Positions 1-6,546 of a DNA stretch of 7,395 nt are shown piece after piece. Source of the DNA: Candidatus Zhuqueibacterota bacterium (GTDB lineage: Bacteria; Zhuqueibacterota; QNDG01); the NCBI GenBank assembly GCA_003645915.1, contig QNDG01000056.1, positions 1 through 7,395 on the forward strand, in the 5' to 3' direction. The first letter of the stretch is position 1. Each line of letters begins with the position of its first letter. The notes under the pieces are model-generated. The model searched no databases, had not been told where the DNA came from, and saw nothing but the letters and a program-made list of their open reading frames with translations. Position numbers and translations under genes: made by a program.

Positions 1-2360
1 CCTTTTTAATGAACCTGCAGGGGTTTTCCTCAAAACCTCTGGTAATGGCTGTGGATGCAGGAAACGATTCTCTTATTTATGTCAATAAAGAAGCATCGGA
101 CTGGGTAATAAAAGATATTATTACAGATAAACCGGTTATATATGCAGCATGGGAAATGGGCTCCCTTCTTGAAATTCAGTCAATAACCAGGGTGTCGTCT
201 TCTTCTCTGCGCAGCCCGAATAACAGCGCTGATATGATAATAATAAGCGCAGATGATTTTATTCAGCAGGCGGAAAAGATAGCAAACCTTCACAGCGAAG
301 CTGACAATATGGATGTTGTTGTTGTACCTGTCAGCAGTGTGTTTGATCAGTTCGGATGGGGTCTGCCTGATCCGGTTGCAATAAGGGATTTTGTAAGGTA
401 TGCTTATTTTAACTGGGCAAAGGTACCGGAGTATCTTCTTTTATTTGGAGGGGGACATTTTGATTACAGAAACATTCTGACAGGTTCAAAACCCAACAAA
501 ATACCTCCATTTGAATACAGCGGTTCAAGCCTTCAGCAGTCCAGAGCATCCGATGACTTTTTTGCCTATGTATCGGGAGATGATTATTATCCTGACCTTG
601 CAGTGGGAAGAATTCCTGCGTGGAGCCTTGATGATGCAGAAGTTGTAACTCAAAAGATTATTTCATATATAAAAAATCCTGATTTTGGCCAGTGGAGGGG
701 GCTGGTAACTTTTCTCGGAGATGATGAGAAAGCTGCTACAGGCAAAGAAAACGAAACTACACATTTGATTGCAAGCGAAGATATTGCAGAAAACGTACTT
801 CCTGCAGGGTTCAACAAGAAAAAAATATATCTTCCGGAATACCCCGAATCATATTCAACCAGCAGACGTACCCGCCCCAAAGCACGTGAGGCTCTTATTG
901 ACCAGATAAACAGAGGTACCCTGTTTTTTAATTTTATCGGACACGGAAATAATAAGGTCTGGACTCACGAGTGGGTTTTCCACAGAGATATTGATATTCC
1001 CCTGCTTGATAACAAAGACAAACTTCCTGTTTTTTACGGCGCTACCTGTGCCTTTGCCAGATATGATGATCCTGATGAAATCTCATTTGCTGAAGCTCTT
1101 TTAGTAGCTGAAGAAAAGGGAGGGATTGCATCAATCGGTGCATCCAGATTCTGCAGTTCCATTCCCAATGAAGCTCTTGACCGTCAGTTTATCAGGTTTT
1201 TATTCTCTGACAGCCTTTCTCTGGGGCAGGCTCTTATGTCTGCAAAATATCTGGTCTCATATACGAGCAACAATGAGTTGTACCACCTTCTCGGGGATCC
1301 TGCAATGAAGATTGGTATGCCTCAGTACAAAGCCCGTGTTGTATCAATTAAGCCGGATACGTTTAAAGCGCTAAGCGTTATACATGTTAAAGGTGAGGTC
1401 ATTAAAAATTCGGTTTTATGGGATTCTTTTAACGGCGATGTTGAGGTTAAAGCTTTTGATTCAAAAAAGAGTGTTACATACAAAACAATGTATGATACAA
1501 AGATAAAGTATAAGCTTTCGGGAAATGCAATTTTTACAGGACAGGGTAAAGTAAAAAACGGTGTTTTTGATGTATCGTTTGTAGTACCTAAGGATATTTC
1601 TTACGGTGAAAATGAGGGGAGGCTTTATTTTTATTTTTCCGACGGTGAAAAAGACGGAAGCGGATACAAGGATAATATCCATGTCGGTGGCAGCAGTTTT
1701 GTGGATGATGAATCCGGACCTGAGATTAAAATTTATTTCAGAAATTATGAAAATTTTATATCCGGAGACATGATTTCGGGGAATCCCGAACTGATTGTGG
1801 AAATCTCTGATGATAAAACAGGTGTGAACATTACAGGAGAGATAGGCCATAAAATAACAATGAATCTTGATGATACGGAGCAGAAGGATCTGACAGAGTT
1901 TTTCAGGTATGATGAAAACAGCTATCTGTCAGGGAAGATAATCTACAGCCTGCCAGGTACTGAACTGGGGTCGCATTTTCTTAAAATAAAGGCGTGGGAT
2001 AATGCAAACAATTCCTCAACCGCTTCTGCGGAGTTTAAGGTTGTTGAAAGCGGAAACATATTTTTTGAAGACGTCCTGCCGTACCCCAATCCGTTTTCGT
2101 TATCAACAACTTTTACATTTAAAATAAACATGGATGCAGAAATTATAATAAAAATATTCACTGTTGACGGCAGAATGATAAGAAAAATAGAATCCTTCTG
2201 GGCAGAGCCGGGTTTTAATATGATTGAATGGGACGGCCTGGACAGTATGGGTGATGTTATTGCAAACGGAGTTTATTTTTATAAAATATATGCAAAAGCA
2301 GTTTCATCTGATGGAGAAATCACTAAAAGTTATATTGGTAAAATAATGAAAATCAGATAA
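1..2360 (+). CDS. porU: Type IX secretion system sortase PorU (peptidase C25), 5' end outside window
   Basis: Cell-surface cysteine protease/transpeptidase of the gingipain family. In characterised T9SS, PorU removes the C-terminal signal of cargo proteins and links them to a surface lipid. Numbering from the Met at base 9, the C25 domain spans about residues 74-437, with LLLFGGGHFD (143-152), SDDFF (181-185), YYPDLAVGRIP (193-203), the catalytic His in IGHGNNKVWTHEW (His312) and the catalytic Cys in GATCAFARYDDP (Cys347). LGDPAMK (428-434) closes the domain. The ATCxFxRYDDP motif resembles PorU more than the secreted gingipains. Two beta-rich regions follow (about 440-680), then a T9SS type A/FlgD-like sorting domain (688-783) with PYPNPF, WDG and NGVYFYK. 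The frame is open upstream of the Met at base 9, no ribosome site is visible, and the expected N-terminal region and signal peptide are missing. The gene therefore almost certainly starts before the window. It ends 49 bases before the next gene. Family is sure; the PorU role is very likely. Confidence 0.87.
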   Translation, partial: FLMNLQGFSSKPLVMAVDAGNDSLIYVNKEASDWVIKDIITDKPVIYAAWEMGSLLEIQSITRVSSSSLRSPNNSADMIIISADDFIQQAEKIANLHSEADNMDVVVVPVSSVFDQFGWGLPDPVAIRDFVRYAYFNWAKVPEYLLLFGGGHFDYRNILTGSKPNKIPPFEYSGSSLQQSRASDDFFAYVSGDDYYPDLAVGRIPAWSLDDAEVVTQKIISYIKNPDFGQWRGLVTFLGDDEKAATGKENETTHLIASEDIAENVLPAGFNKKKIYLPEYPESYSTSRRTRPKAREALIDQINRGTLFFNFIGHGNNKVWTHEWVFHRDIDIPLLDNKDKLPVFYGATCAFARYDDPDEISFAEALLVAEEKGGIASIGASRFCSSIPNEALDRQFIRFLFSDSLSLGQALMSAKYLVSYTSNNELYHLLGDPAMKIGMPQYKARVVSIKPDTFKALSVIHVKGEVIKNSVLWDSFNGDVEVKAFDSKKSVTYKTMYDTKIKYKLSGNAIFTGQGKVKNGVFDVSFVVPKDISYGENEGRLYFYFSDGEKDGSGYKDNIHVGGSSFVDDESGPEIKIYFRNYENFISGDMISGNPELIVEISDDKTGVNITGEIGHKITMNLDDTEQKDLTEFFRYDENSYLSGKIIYSLPGTELGSHFLKIKAWDNANNSSTASAEFKVVESGNIFFEDVLPYPNPFSLSTTFTFKINMDAEIIIKIFTVDGRMIRKIESFWAEPGFNMIEWDGLDSMGDVIANGVYFYKIYAKAVSSDGEITKSYIGKIMKIR

Positions 2361-2399
2361 ATTATAAATTAAGCGAAAGATGTTTAGACATATTTAATC

Positions 2400-2405
2400 A
2401 GGAGA
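2400..2405 (+). promoter_or_regulatory. Ribosome binding site of the IscU-like gene
   Basis: AGGAGA lies four bases before the ATG at 2410. It is a short but clear Shine-Dalgarno match and supports that start. The rest of the 49-base gap after porU shows no convincing hairpin terminator. Confidence 0.6.
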
Positions 2406-2409
2406 ATTC

Positions 2410-2763
2410 ATGTATTCTGAAATTGTAAGAGATCATTTTTCAAATCCAAGGAATATCAGCAGTATTGATAACCCTGATGCAACAGGAAGCGCAAAGAACG
2501 ATGCAGACGGCGATAAGGTTGAGCTTCATCTTAAAATTAAAGATAATATAATTACTGATGCAAAAATCCGGGTTATGGGATGCGTGGCAGCAATTGCAAG
2601 CTCCAGTATGCTTACGGAGCTCATTAAAGGGAAAAGCGTTGACTATGCCGGGAACCTTACAAAGGAAGAATTGGTGCAGGCCCTTGGAGGTCTGCCTGAA
2701 AACAAAATAAGATGTTCGTTAACCTGTATTGATGCACTTAAAACAGCATTAGAATCCCGCTAA
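2410..2763 (+). CDS. NifU/IscU-like iron-sulfur scaffold protein lacking the first ligand Cys
   Basis: A 117-residue protein matching the NifU N-terminal/IscU fold over its whole length, a little shorter than E. coli IscU. Scaffolds of this family assemble [2Fe-2S] clusters from sulfur supplied by a cysteine desulfurase. Visible family signatures are YSEIVRDHFSNPRN (2-15), the GCxAAIASSSM segment (57-67), TELIKGK (69-75) and ALGGLP (91-96). Cys58 and Cys102 match the second and third cluster ligands. The first ligand, normally in NPxCGD, is Asp33 here (NDADGD, residues 30-35), while the conserved nearby Asp35 is kept. An additional Cys106 follows Cys102. The protein may thus bind a cluster with altered ligands, bind another metal, or have become a regulator. 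No IscS, IscA or ferredoxin partner is in the window. The ATG is supported by AGGAGA ending four bases upstream. The next gene starts five bases after its stop, so the two are probably co-transcribed. Confidence 0.85.
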   Translation: MYSEIVRDHFSNPRNISSIDNPDATGSAKNDADGDKVELHLKIKDNIITDAKIRVMGCVAAIASSSMLTELIKGKSVDYAGNLTKEELVQALGGLPENKIRCSLTCIDALKTALESR

Positions 2764-2768
2764 AAAAT

Positions 2769-3401
2769 ATGGAAATTATAAAAGATTATTATTTTACAAT
2801 AAGAAAAGATTCCATTTGTGAGATAAAAGTAAAAGGTTCCAGATTTATCGGACATGCTTTTAGTGCGGTAACGCGGGATCAGGCAGAAGAAAAAATTGAA
2901 TTTATCCGCAAAAAGCACCACAATGCAACGCACAATTGTTTTGCCTACAGAACAGGAAACAGCGACAGTTCCATATTCAGGTTCAGTGATGACGGAGAGC
3001 CTTCGGGCACTGCAGGAAGACCAATTCTTGAGGCAATAGATTCCAGAGATCTTACAGATGTGGTTGTAATAGTTACGAGATATTTCGGAGGAACCAAGCT
3101 TGGAACAGGTGGACTTGCCAGGGCCTACGGAGGCTGCGCTTCGGATGTTTTGAAATCTGCCGAACTGCAGAAGAAAGTTATTTTTCAGAGAATAGCAATA
3201 AAATTTCCGTACGAGCTTACAGGCCAGGTAATGAATACAGTGTCTCGTACAGAGTGCAGAGTAAGCGGTACAAAGTATGAATCTCAGACAGAGATGATCC
3301 TTGATGTACGGATATCAATAGTTGATCAGTTTATTAAAAAAATAAATGATGCCTGTTCAGGCAGAGTGGTCTGCAGAAAAGGGGAGGTGTTGAGAAATTA
3401 A
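2769..3401 (+). CDS. yigZ: YigZ/IMPACT family protein (UPF0029)
   Basis: A 210-residue protein of the usual YigZ length. The N-terminal UPF0029/IMPACT domain (about 15-130) carries KGSRFIGHA (22-30), HNATHNCFAYR (51-61), the hallmark SDDGEPSGTAGRP (73-85), and RYFGGTKLGTGGLARAY (104-120). The C-terminal region (about 140-207) corresponds to the DUF1949 ferredoxin-like domain. The family is conserved from bacteria to eukaryotes. Eukaryotic IMPACT/Yih1 binds Gcn1 and modulates Gcn2 signalling, while the bacterial role is not firmly established and has been linked to nucleic acid or ribosome binding. It is expected to be cytoplasmic, with no signal peptide or membrane segment. The ATG follows the upstream stop by five bases without an evident Shine-Dalgarno, so translation may depend on ribosomes finishing the IscU-like gene. 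The stop lies four bases before the assigned start of the CorC-like gene, whose ribosome site is embedded in the last codons of this gene. Confidence 0.93.
   Translation: MEIIKDYYFTIRKDSICEIKVKGSRFIGHAFSAVTRDQAEEKIEFIRKKHHNATHNCFAYRTGNSDSSIFRFSDDGEPSGTAGRPILEAIDSRDLTDVVVIVTRYFGGTKLGTGGLARAYGGCASDVLKSAELQKKVIFQRIAIKFPYELTGQVMNTVSRTECRVSGTKYESQTEMILDVRISIVDQFIKKINDACSGRVVCRKGEVLRN
3383..3389 (+). promoter_or_regulatory. Strong Shine-Dalgarno inside the yigZ 3' end
   Basis: GGAGGTG sits in the last codons of yigZ, in a GGGGAGGTG run. It is 16 bases before the TTG at 3406, 13 before a CTG at 3403 and 7 before an ATT at 3397. All three are in frame with the CorC-like gene, and an in-frame TGA at 3391-3393 rules out any earlier start. 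It probably serves the CorC-like gene, but the spacing to TTG is longer than usual. Confidence 0.55.
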
Positions 3402-3405
3402 ACTG

Positions 3406-4635
3406 TTGATTTTAATAATTGCCTTTTTTTCCTCGGCATATTTTTCAGGTACGGAAACTGCGCTTATCAGTGTAAGCAGAGTAAAACTTGAGATCTGGAT
3501 TAAGCGTGGAATAAAGAGCGCAGGAAAAATTTATACATTACTCAATGATATTGAGCATGTTTTAATTACAACCCTTGTGGGAACAAATATTGCCGTAATT
3601 GCAGCATCATCTCTTATGACATTCTATCTTGAAAAAGTTATGAACGGATTCTGGATTGTTGCAGTAAGCTCTTCAATACTTCTGATTTTCGGAGAAATAA
3701 TACCAAAAACTTTTGCCAGAGACAGGGCAGCCAATATCCTGCGTTATACTGTTTATATATTTGTCGTGTTTAAATATTTATTTTATCCAATTACTGTTTT
3801 GATTAACTGGTTGTCATCCAGACTGCTGAAGTCTATAAAATTTGAAGCGGAAAAGAAGGAGACAATCCTCACAAGACAGTATCTTGATTCTCTTGTAAAA
3901 CAAGGATCTGTTACCGGAACAATTAATAAAACAGACAGCAGCCTGATTTCACGATTTTTACTCAGCGGTAACATGAAAGTTGGGAAAATAATGGTACCGA
4001 GAACAGAGGTTGAGATAATAAAGATTAATGATTCTGTAAGTTCGGTCATAAAAAAATTCAACAATACAGGATTGTCAAGACTGCCTGTTATTAAAGACAG
4101 TATTGATGATATTGCAGGAATTGTTTTTGCCAAGGACATTATTATCCGCAGGCCTGCGGAAATAAAAGAGATTTTAAGAGATCCATATTTTGTACCGGAA
4201 ACAAGTACCCTGCTTGATGTTTTTAAGCAGATGCAGCTGCGTAAAGAGAGCGCTGCAATTGTAGTTGATGAATACGGAGGTGTTGAGGGTTTTGTTACAA
4301 TGGAAGATATTGTAGAGGAGTTTCTCGGTGATATCTATGATGAATTTGATGAGGACGAATTTCTGTTCAGAAATATAAAAAAGGACAGCATTGAAGTTAA
4401 AGCAAAAATTGAGATTGACGAGTTAAATGAGAAATTTTCATTCAATCTGCCGGTGGGAGAGTATCAGTCTCTTGGTGGTTTGTTAATGGCAAAGGCAGGG
4501 AAAATACCAAAAAGGGGAGAAGAAATAGATCTGGAAAGCTGTACTGTTAAAGTGATATCCGGTTCAAGAAAAAAGATTAACTGGGTCAGGATAAAAAGAA
4601 AGAAAAAAAGCATACTGTCAGAAGAAAAAAATTAA
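3406..4635 (+). CDS. CorC/HlyC-type membrane protein (DUF21-CBS pair-CorC_HlyC domain)
   Basis: A 409-residue inner-membrane protein of the CNNM/CorC (hemolysin C-related) family, with members implicated in magnesium or other divalent cation efflux. Domain order is complete. The DUF21 transmembrane domain spans about residues 1-145, with the family motif SGTETAL (14-20), hydrophobic segments near 1-14, 52-76, 82-97 and 113-136, and GEIIPK (96-101). The CBS pair spans about 190-308, with MVPRTEV (196-202) at its start and VVDEYGGVEGFVTMEDIVEE (286-305) near its end. The CorC_HlyC domain spans about 325-396 and includes LPVGEYQSLGG (348-358). The C-terminus is lysine-rich. CBS pairs in this family bind adenine nucleotides and may gate transport. 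The start is uncertain: TTG at 3406 is the listed choice, with in-frame CTG 3403 and ATT 3397 nearer to the Shine-Dalgarno. Older names such as TlyC or hemolysin should not be read as evidence of haemolytic activity. It is probably the last gene of the IscU-like/yigZ cluster. Confidence 0.9.
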   Translation: MILIIAFFSSAYFSGTETALISVSRVKLEIWIKRGIKSAGKIYTLLNDIEHVLITTLVGTNIAVIAASSLMTFYLEKVMNGFWIVAVSSSILLIFGEIIPKTFARDRAANILRYTVYIFVVFKYLFYPITVLINWLSSRLLKSIKFEAEKKETILTRQYLDSLVKQGSVTGTINKTDSSLISRFLLSGNMKVGKIMVPRTEVEIIKINDSVSSVIKKFNNTGLSRLPVIKDSIDDIAGIVFAKDIIIRRPAEIKEILRDPYFVPETSTLLDVFKQMQLRKESAAIVVDEYGGVEGFVTMEDIVEEFLGDIYDEFDEDEFLFRNIKKDSIEVKAKIEIDELNEKFSFNLPVGEYQSLGGLLMAKAGKIPKRGEEIDLESCTVKVISGSRKKINWVRIKRKKKSILSEEKN

Positions 4636-4641
4636 AACTGC

Positions 4642-4670
4642 TTGATTATTTGTCTTATTTTAATTAAAAT
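4642..4670 (+). promoter_or_regulatory. Candidate sigma-70-like promoter for the DHH cluster
   Basis: TTGATT (4642-4647) and TAAAAT (4665-4670) are separated by exactly 17 bases, in the only gap above 50 bases in the window. Transcription would begin near 4677, about 27 bases before the TTG start of the DHH gene. The region is very AT-rich, so a chance match is possible. The Bacteroidota-type promoter (TTTG at -33 and TAnnTTTG at -7) is not seen here. Confidence 0.35.
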
Positions 4671-4671
4671 A
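4656..4671 (+). repeat. 16-bp perfect AT-only palindrome overlapping the candidate -10
   Basis: TATTTTAATTAAAATA is identical to its reverse complement. Its right arm contains the candidate -10 element, the usual place for a repressor operator. It has no loop, no G or C and no following U-run, so it is a poor terminator. Because it is composed only of A and T it may be coincidental. Confidence 0.35.
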
Positions 4672-4692
4672 TATACCCTTTAAACCTTTTTC

Positions 4693-4700
4693 CGGAGGAG
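4693..4700 (+). promoter_or_regulatory. Ribosome binding site deciding a TTG start of the DHH gene
   Basis: CGGAGGAG is a strong Shine-Dalgarno match. GGAGG ends five bases before TTG 4704 and eight before the adjacent in-frame TTG 4707. No ATG or GTG lies at a suitable distance, so a TTG start is well supported, although which of the two is used cannot be told. Confidence 0.65.
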
Positions 4701-4703
4701 CAG

Positions 4704-5687
4704 TTGTTGACCCGAATTGTAACTCATAATGATTTTGACGGCATTGTCAGCGGTGCTCTTGTAAGTTATTTTCTTAATATAGATACTTTTTATTTTACGG
4801 GCCCGAGATCTGTAAACAATACGAGATTTCCCATAAGCAGCAGTGATGTAGTCTGCGATCTTCCATATCCCTTAGAATGCGGTATGTGGTTTGATCATCA
4901 TCCGGGTAATTTTGAAGAGCTGAATTTAAGAGGTATTGATCCGGAAAAAATCGAAGGTGCGTTTGCTCACCTCAAATCATGTGCAAGGGTTATTTTAAAC
5001 TACTTTGAAAAAATGTCTGATAAGATTCCCTCTCATTTTAAAAATACTGTTGATTATGCAGATATAATAGATGCTTTTGACTATAAAAGCATTGATGAAT
5101 GGAGAAAAGAGACTCCTGCAAAAATTATTGACGGAGCTTTAAAATCAGGGAATTTTGCAGTACGCAATTCAGACTTTATGAAAAATGTGGTTTTGTCAGT
5201 GCGTGATCACGGACTTGATTTTACTTCTGAAATGCCTGATGTTGTGGAGAAATGGGAAAAATATTGTTCCAGAGAAGAAAGCATGATGAAGATGATCAGT
5301 AATGATTCATATTTTCTTGTTGAAGATAAAGAGCATGAATTGTTGATTATAGATCTGACAAAACACAACAGAAAACCGGAAATTATAAAAAATCTTGCCT
5401 ATATCATATTTACGGAAATAAAAGGTGTGCTGGAAATTAAAAATATATTTTCAAGGGGAGTAAAGACCAACAATCTTTCTGTAAGTATTTCATTAAATTT
5501 AAATAAAGACTCTGCAAATTACGACACAGGTTTGATAATGCGTACTCTTAATATTGGCGACGGCCACAAAGGAGCAGCAGCAGGAGTAGTTAACTGTTCT
5601 TCAAAACAGGAAATGCTATCAGAAAAAAAGAATGTTCTTCAAAATATTTTTAAACTATGGAGAGAGCAGAATGGCGCTGGAGTGTAA
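4704..5687 (+). CDS. DHH/DHHA1 family phosphoesterase (exopolyphosphatase-like)
   Basis: A 327-residue cytoplasmic metal-dependent phosphoesterase. The DHH domain carries motif I as [12 protein letters not shown] (6-17), a motif II Asp in VVCDLPYP (Asp52), the name-giving DHH in WFDHHPGN (64-66), and a motif IV Asp in [10 protein letters not shown] (Asp117 or Asp120). The DHHA1 domain ends with [10 protein letters not shown] (285-294), the usual glycine-rich substrate-binding loop. The family cleaves phosphoester or phosphoanhydride bonds in short oligonucleotides, cyclic dinucleotide products or polyphosphate using two metal ions, commonly manganese. The HNDFDG plus xLPY arrangement looks like a group often labelled exopolyphosphatase-related, not NrnA or GdpP, which have extra domains or different motif I residues. 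The substrate cannot be assigned from sequence. The start is TTG (4704 or 4707) behind a strong ribosome site. The 3' end overlaps the DUF6485 gene by 17 bases, suggesting translational coupling and a shared transcript. Confidence 0.85.
   Translation: MLTRIVTHNDFDGIVSGALVSYFLNIDTFYFTGPRSVNNTRFPISSSDVVCDLPYPLECGMWFDHHPGNFEELNLRGIDPEKIEGAFAHLKSCARVILNYFEKMSDKIPSHFKNTVDYADIIDAFDYKSIDEWRKETPAKIIDGALKSGNFAVRNSDFMKNVVLSVRDHGLDFTSEMPDVVEKWEKYCSREESMMKMISNDSYFLVEDKEHELLIIDLTKHNRKPEIIKNLAYIIFTEIKGVLEIKNIFSRGVKTNNLSVSISLNLNKDSANYDTGLIMRTLNIGDGHKGAAAGVVNCSSKQEMLSEKKNVLQNIFKLWREQNGAGV
5659..5664 (+). promoter_or_regulatory. Ribosome binding site of the DUF6485 gene
   Basis: GGAGAG lies inside the DHH coding sequence, six bases before the ATG at 5671. 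It decides this start over the upstream ATG at 5632. Confidence 0.6.
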
Positions 5688-5874
5688 AAATTATTTAAAA
5701 AATTTATCGTCATGTAATTGTACTTACGAGCCCTGTTCAAGAAAAGGTCTCTGTTGTGAATGTATCAGTTATCACAGATCAATGAACGAATTGCCTGCAT
5801 GCTATTTCCCTGCAGATGTTGAAAAAACATATGACAGATCAATAAGAAGATTTGTGGAGCTGCATTCAAAATGA
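5671..5874 (+). CDS. Small cysteine-rich DUF6485 family protein
   Basis: A 67-residue protein of unknown function, recognisable as DUF6485 from the [17 protein letters not shown] core (15-31) and [18 protein letters not shown] (41-58). It contains eight cysteines (5, 15, 17, 22, 28, 29, 31, 44) plus His35, a pattern suited to binding zinc or an iron-sulfur cluster; that is inference. There is no signal peptide or membrane segment. The frame is open from 5632, but the ATG at 5671 is preferred: GGAGAG lies six bases upstream, the family begins close to this Met, and the extra 13 residues are just the DHH gene read in another frame. The gene overlaps the DHH gene by 17 bases and its TGA overlaps the ATG of the HAD gene in an ATGA arrangement. 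It is therefore very probably made together with both phosphatase-like neighbours. Confidence 0.87.
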   Translation: MALECKNYLKNLSSCNCTYEPCSRKGLCCECISYHRSMNELPACYFPADVEKTYDRSIRRFVELHSK

Positions 5875-6530
5875 AGCGCAGATTTGACATGATTATTTTT
5901 GATCTGGACGGAACCCTGGTTGATACTTTTCGTGATGTTTCCAAAGGTATTAATCATGCGGTCAGAAAAATGGGGAGAGCTGAACTGGATGAAAGTGCTG
6001 TAAAAAGCGCCATAGGTCCCGGAGGCGATGATTTTCTTCGTGCTGTACTGCCTGATGGGAACGAATCCGATGAAAATATTTTTCTTGAATATTTCAGGTC
6101 TTATTATGATGAGCACTGTCTTGATTCAACCAGACCCTTTTTGGGCATTCCTCAGATTTTTGATAAGTTTTCCGGATGTACCCTGACTGTTGCAACAAAT
6201 AAACCTATAAGACATGCAGGCAGGATACTGACAGGATTAGATCTTATGGATTTTTTCAGTGCTGTACAAACGCCGGACAACGGAGTTAAGGAGAAACCTC
6301 ATCCGGAAATGGTATTATCACTTGTGGAAAAATTTAATGTTAAAAAAGAGCGCACTTTACTTGTAGGAGATACAGTAAAAGATCTGGAAGCAGGTAAAAA
6401 TGCAGGTGTTAAAGTATGCGGCGCAAGATACGGATACGGTGACATTGAATCTATCAGTGAATTTATGCCTGATTTTATGATAGATTCACCGTCAGAATTA
6501 GTAAATGTTGTATTAGAATCTTCCAACTAA
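5871..6530 (+). CDS. HAD family hydrolase, phosphoglycolate phosphatase-like
   Basis: A 219-residue cytoplasmic phosphatase of HAD subfamily I. Motif I is [10 protein letters not shown] (10-19), with nucleophile Asp11 and acid/base Asp13. A helical C1 cap fills about residues 20-90. Motif II is the Thr of VATNKP (Thr109). Motif III is the Lys of KEKPHPEM (Lys142). Motif IV is [15 protein letters not shown] (165-179), with metal-binding Asp167 and Asp171. All catalytic residues are present, so an active Mg-dependent enzyme is expected. The closest named types are phosphoglycolate phosphatase (Gph) and pyrophosphatase PpaX, but the family is promiscuous and the substrate is not set by these motifs. 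The ATG overlaps the stop of the DUF6485 gene by four bases (ATGA), a typical translational coupling junction. A second Met at residue 7, just before the motif, is a less likely start. The next gene starts 16 bases after the stop. Confidence 0.88.
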   Translation: MKRRFDMIIFDLDGTLVDTFRDVSKGINHAVRKMGRAELDESAVKSAIGPGGDDFLRAVLPDGNESDENIFLEYFRSYYDEHCLDSTRPFLGIPQIFDKFSGCTLTVATNKPIRHAGRILTGLDLMDFFSAVQTPDNGVKEKPHPEMVLSLVEKFNVKKERTLLVGDTVKDLEAGKNAGVKVCGARYGYGDIESISEFMPDFMIDSPSELVNVVLESSN

Positions 6531-6535
6531 GGAGA
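6529..6535 (+). promoter_or_regulatory. Ribosome binding site of the oxidoreductase gene
   Basis: AAGGAGA overlaps the HAD stop codon and lies 11 bases before the ATG at 6547. The match is strong with slightly long spacing, and no other start codon of the frame is better placed. Confidence 0.55.
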
Positions 6536-6546
6536 TTAAATTCGCT

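Noticed and set aside
9..11. ATG at base 9 as the true start of the sortase gene
   Set aside because: The frame stays open to the window edge, there is no ribosome site, and the protein would begin without a signal peptide and without the expected N-terminal region. It is an internal Met.
1461..1850. 129-residue minus-strand open frame
   Set aside because: It is antisense to the beta-rich part of the sortase, shows no recognisable domain, and is a shadow of the coding frame.
2335..2363. TTGGTA-17-TAAATT as a promoter for the IscU-like cluster
   Set aside because: Only a four-of-six match at each element, located inside the sortase 3' end in AT-rich sequence. Too weak to call.
2361..2409. 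Rho-independent terminator after porU
   Set aside because: No GC-rich stem followed by a T-run could be found, so the cluster boundary here is left open.
3783..4139. 118-residue minus-strand open frame
   Set aside because: It is antisense to the CBS region of the CorC-like gene, which is clearly coding on the + strand, and has no family signature.
3406..4635. True haemolysin/toxin
   Set aside because: The hemolysin label of this family is historical. The DUF21-CBS-CorC_HlyC architecture points to cation homeostasis.
5632..5670. N-terminal extension of the DUF6485 protein from ATG 5632
   Set aside because: It lies wholly inside the DHH gene in another frame. ATG 5671 has a well-spaced GGAGAG and fits the family start.
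5802..6116. 104-residue minus-strand open frame across the DUF6485/HAD junction
   Set aside because: Both + strand genes are supported by motifs here. The reverse frame has no recognisable domain or ribosome site.
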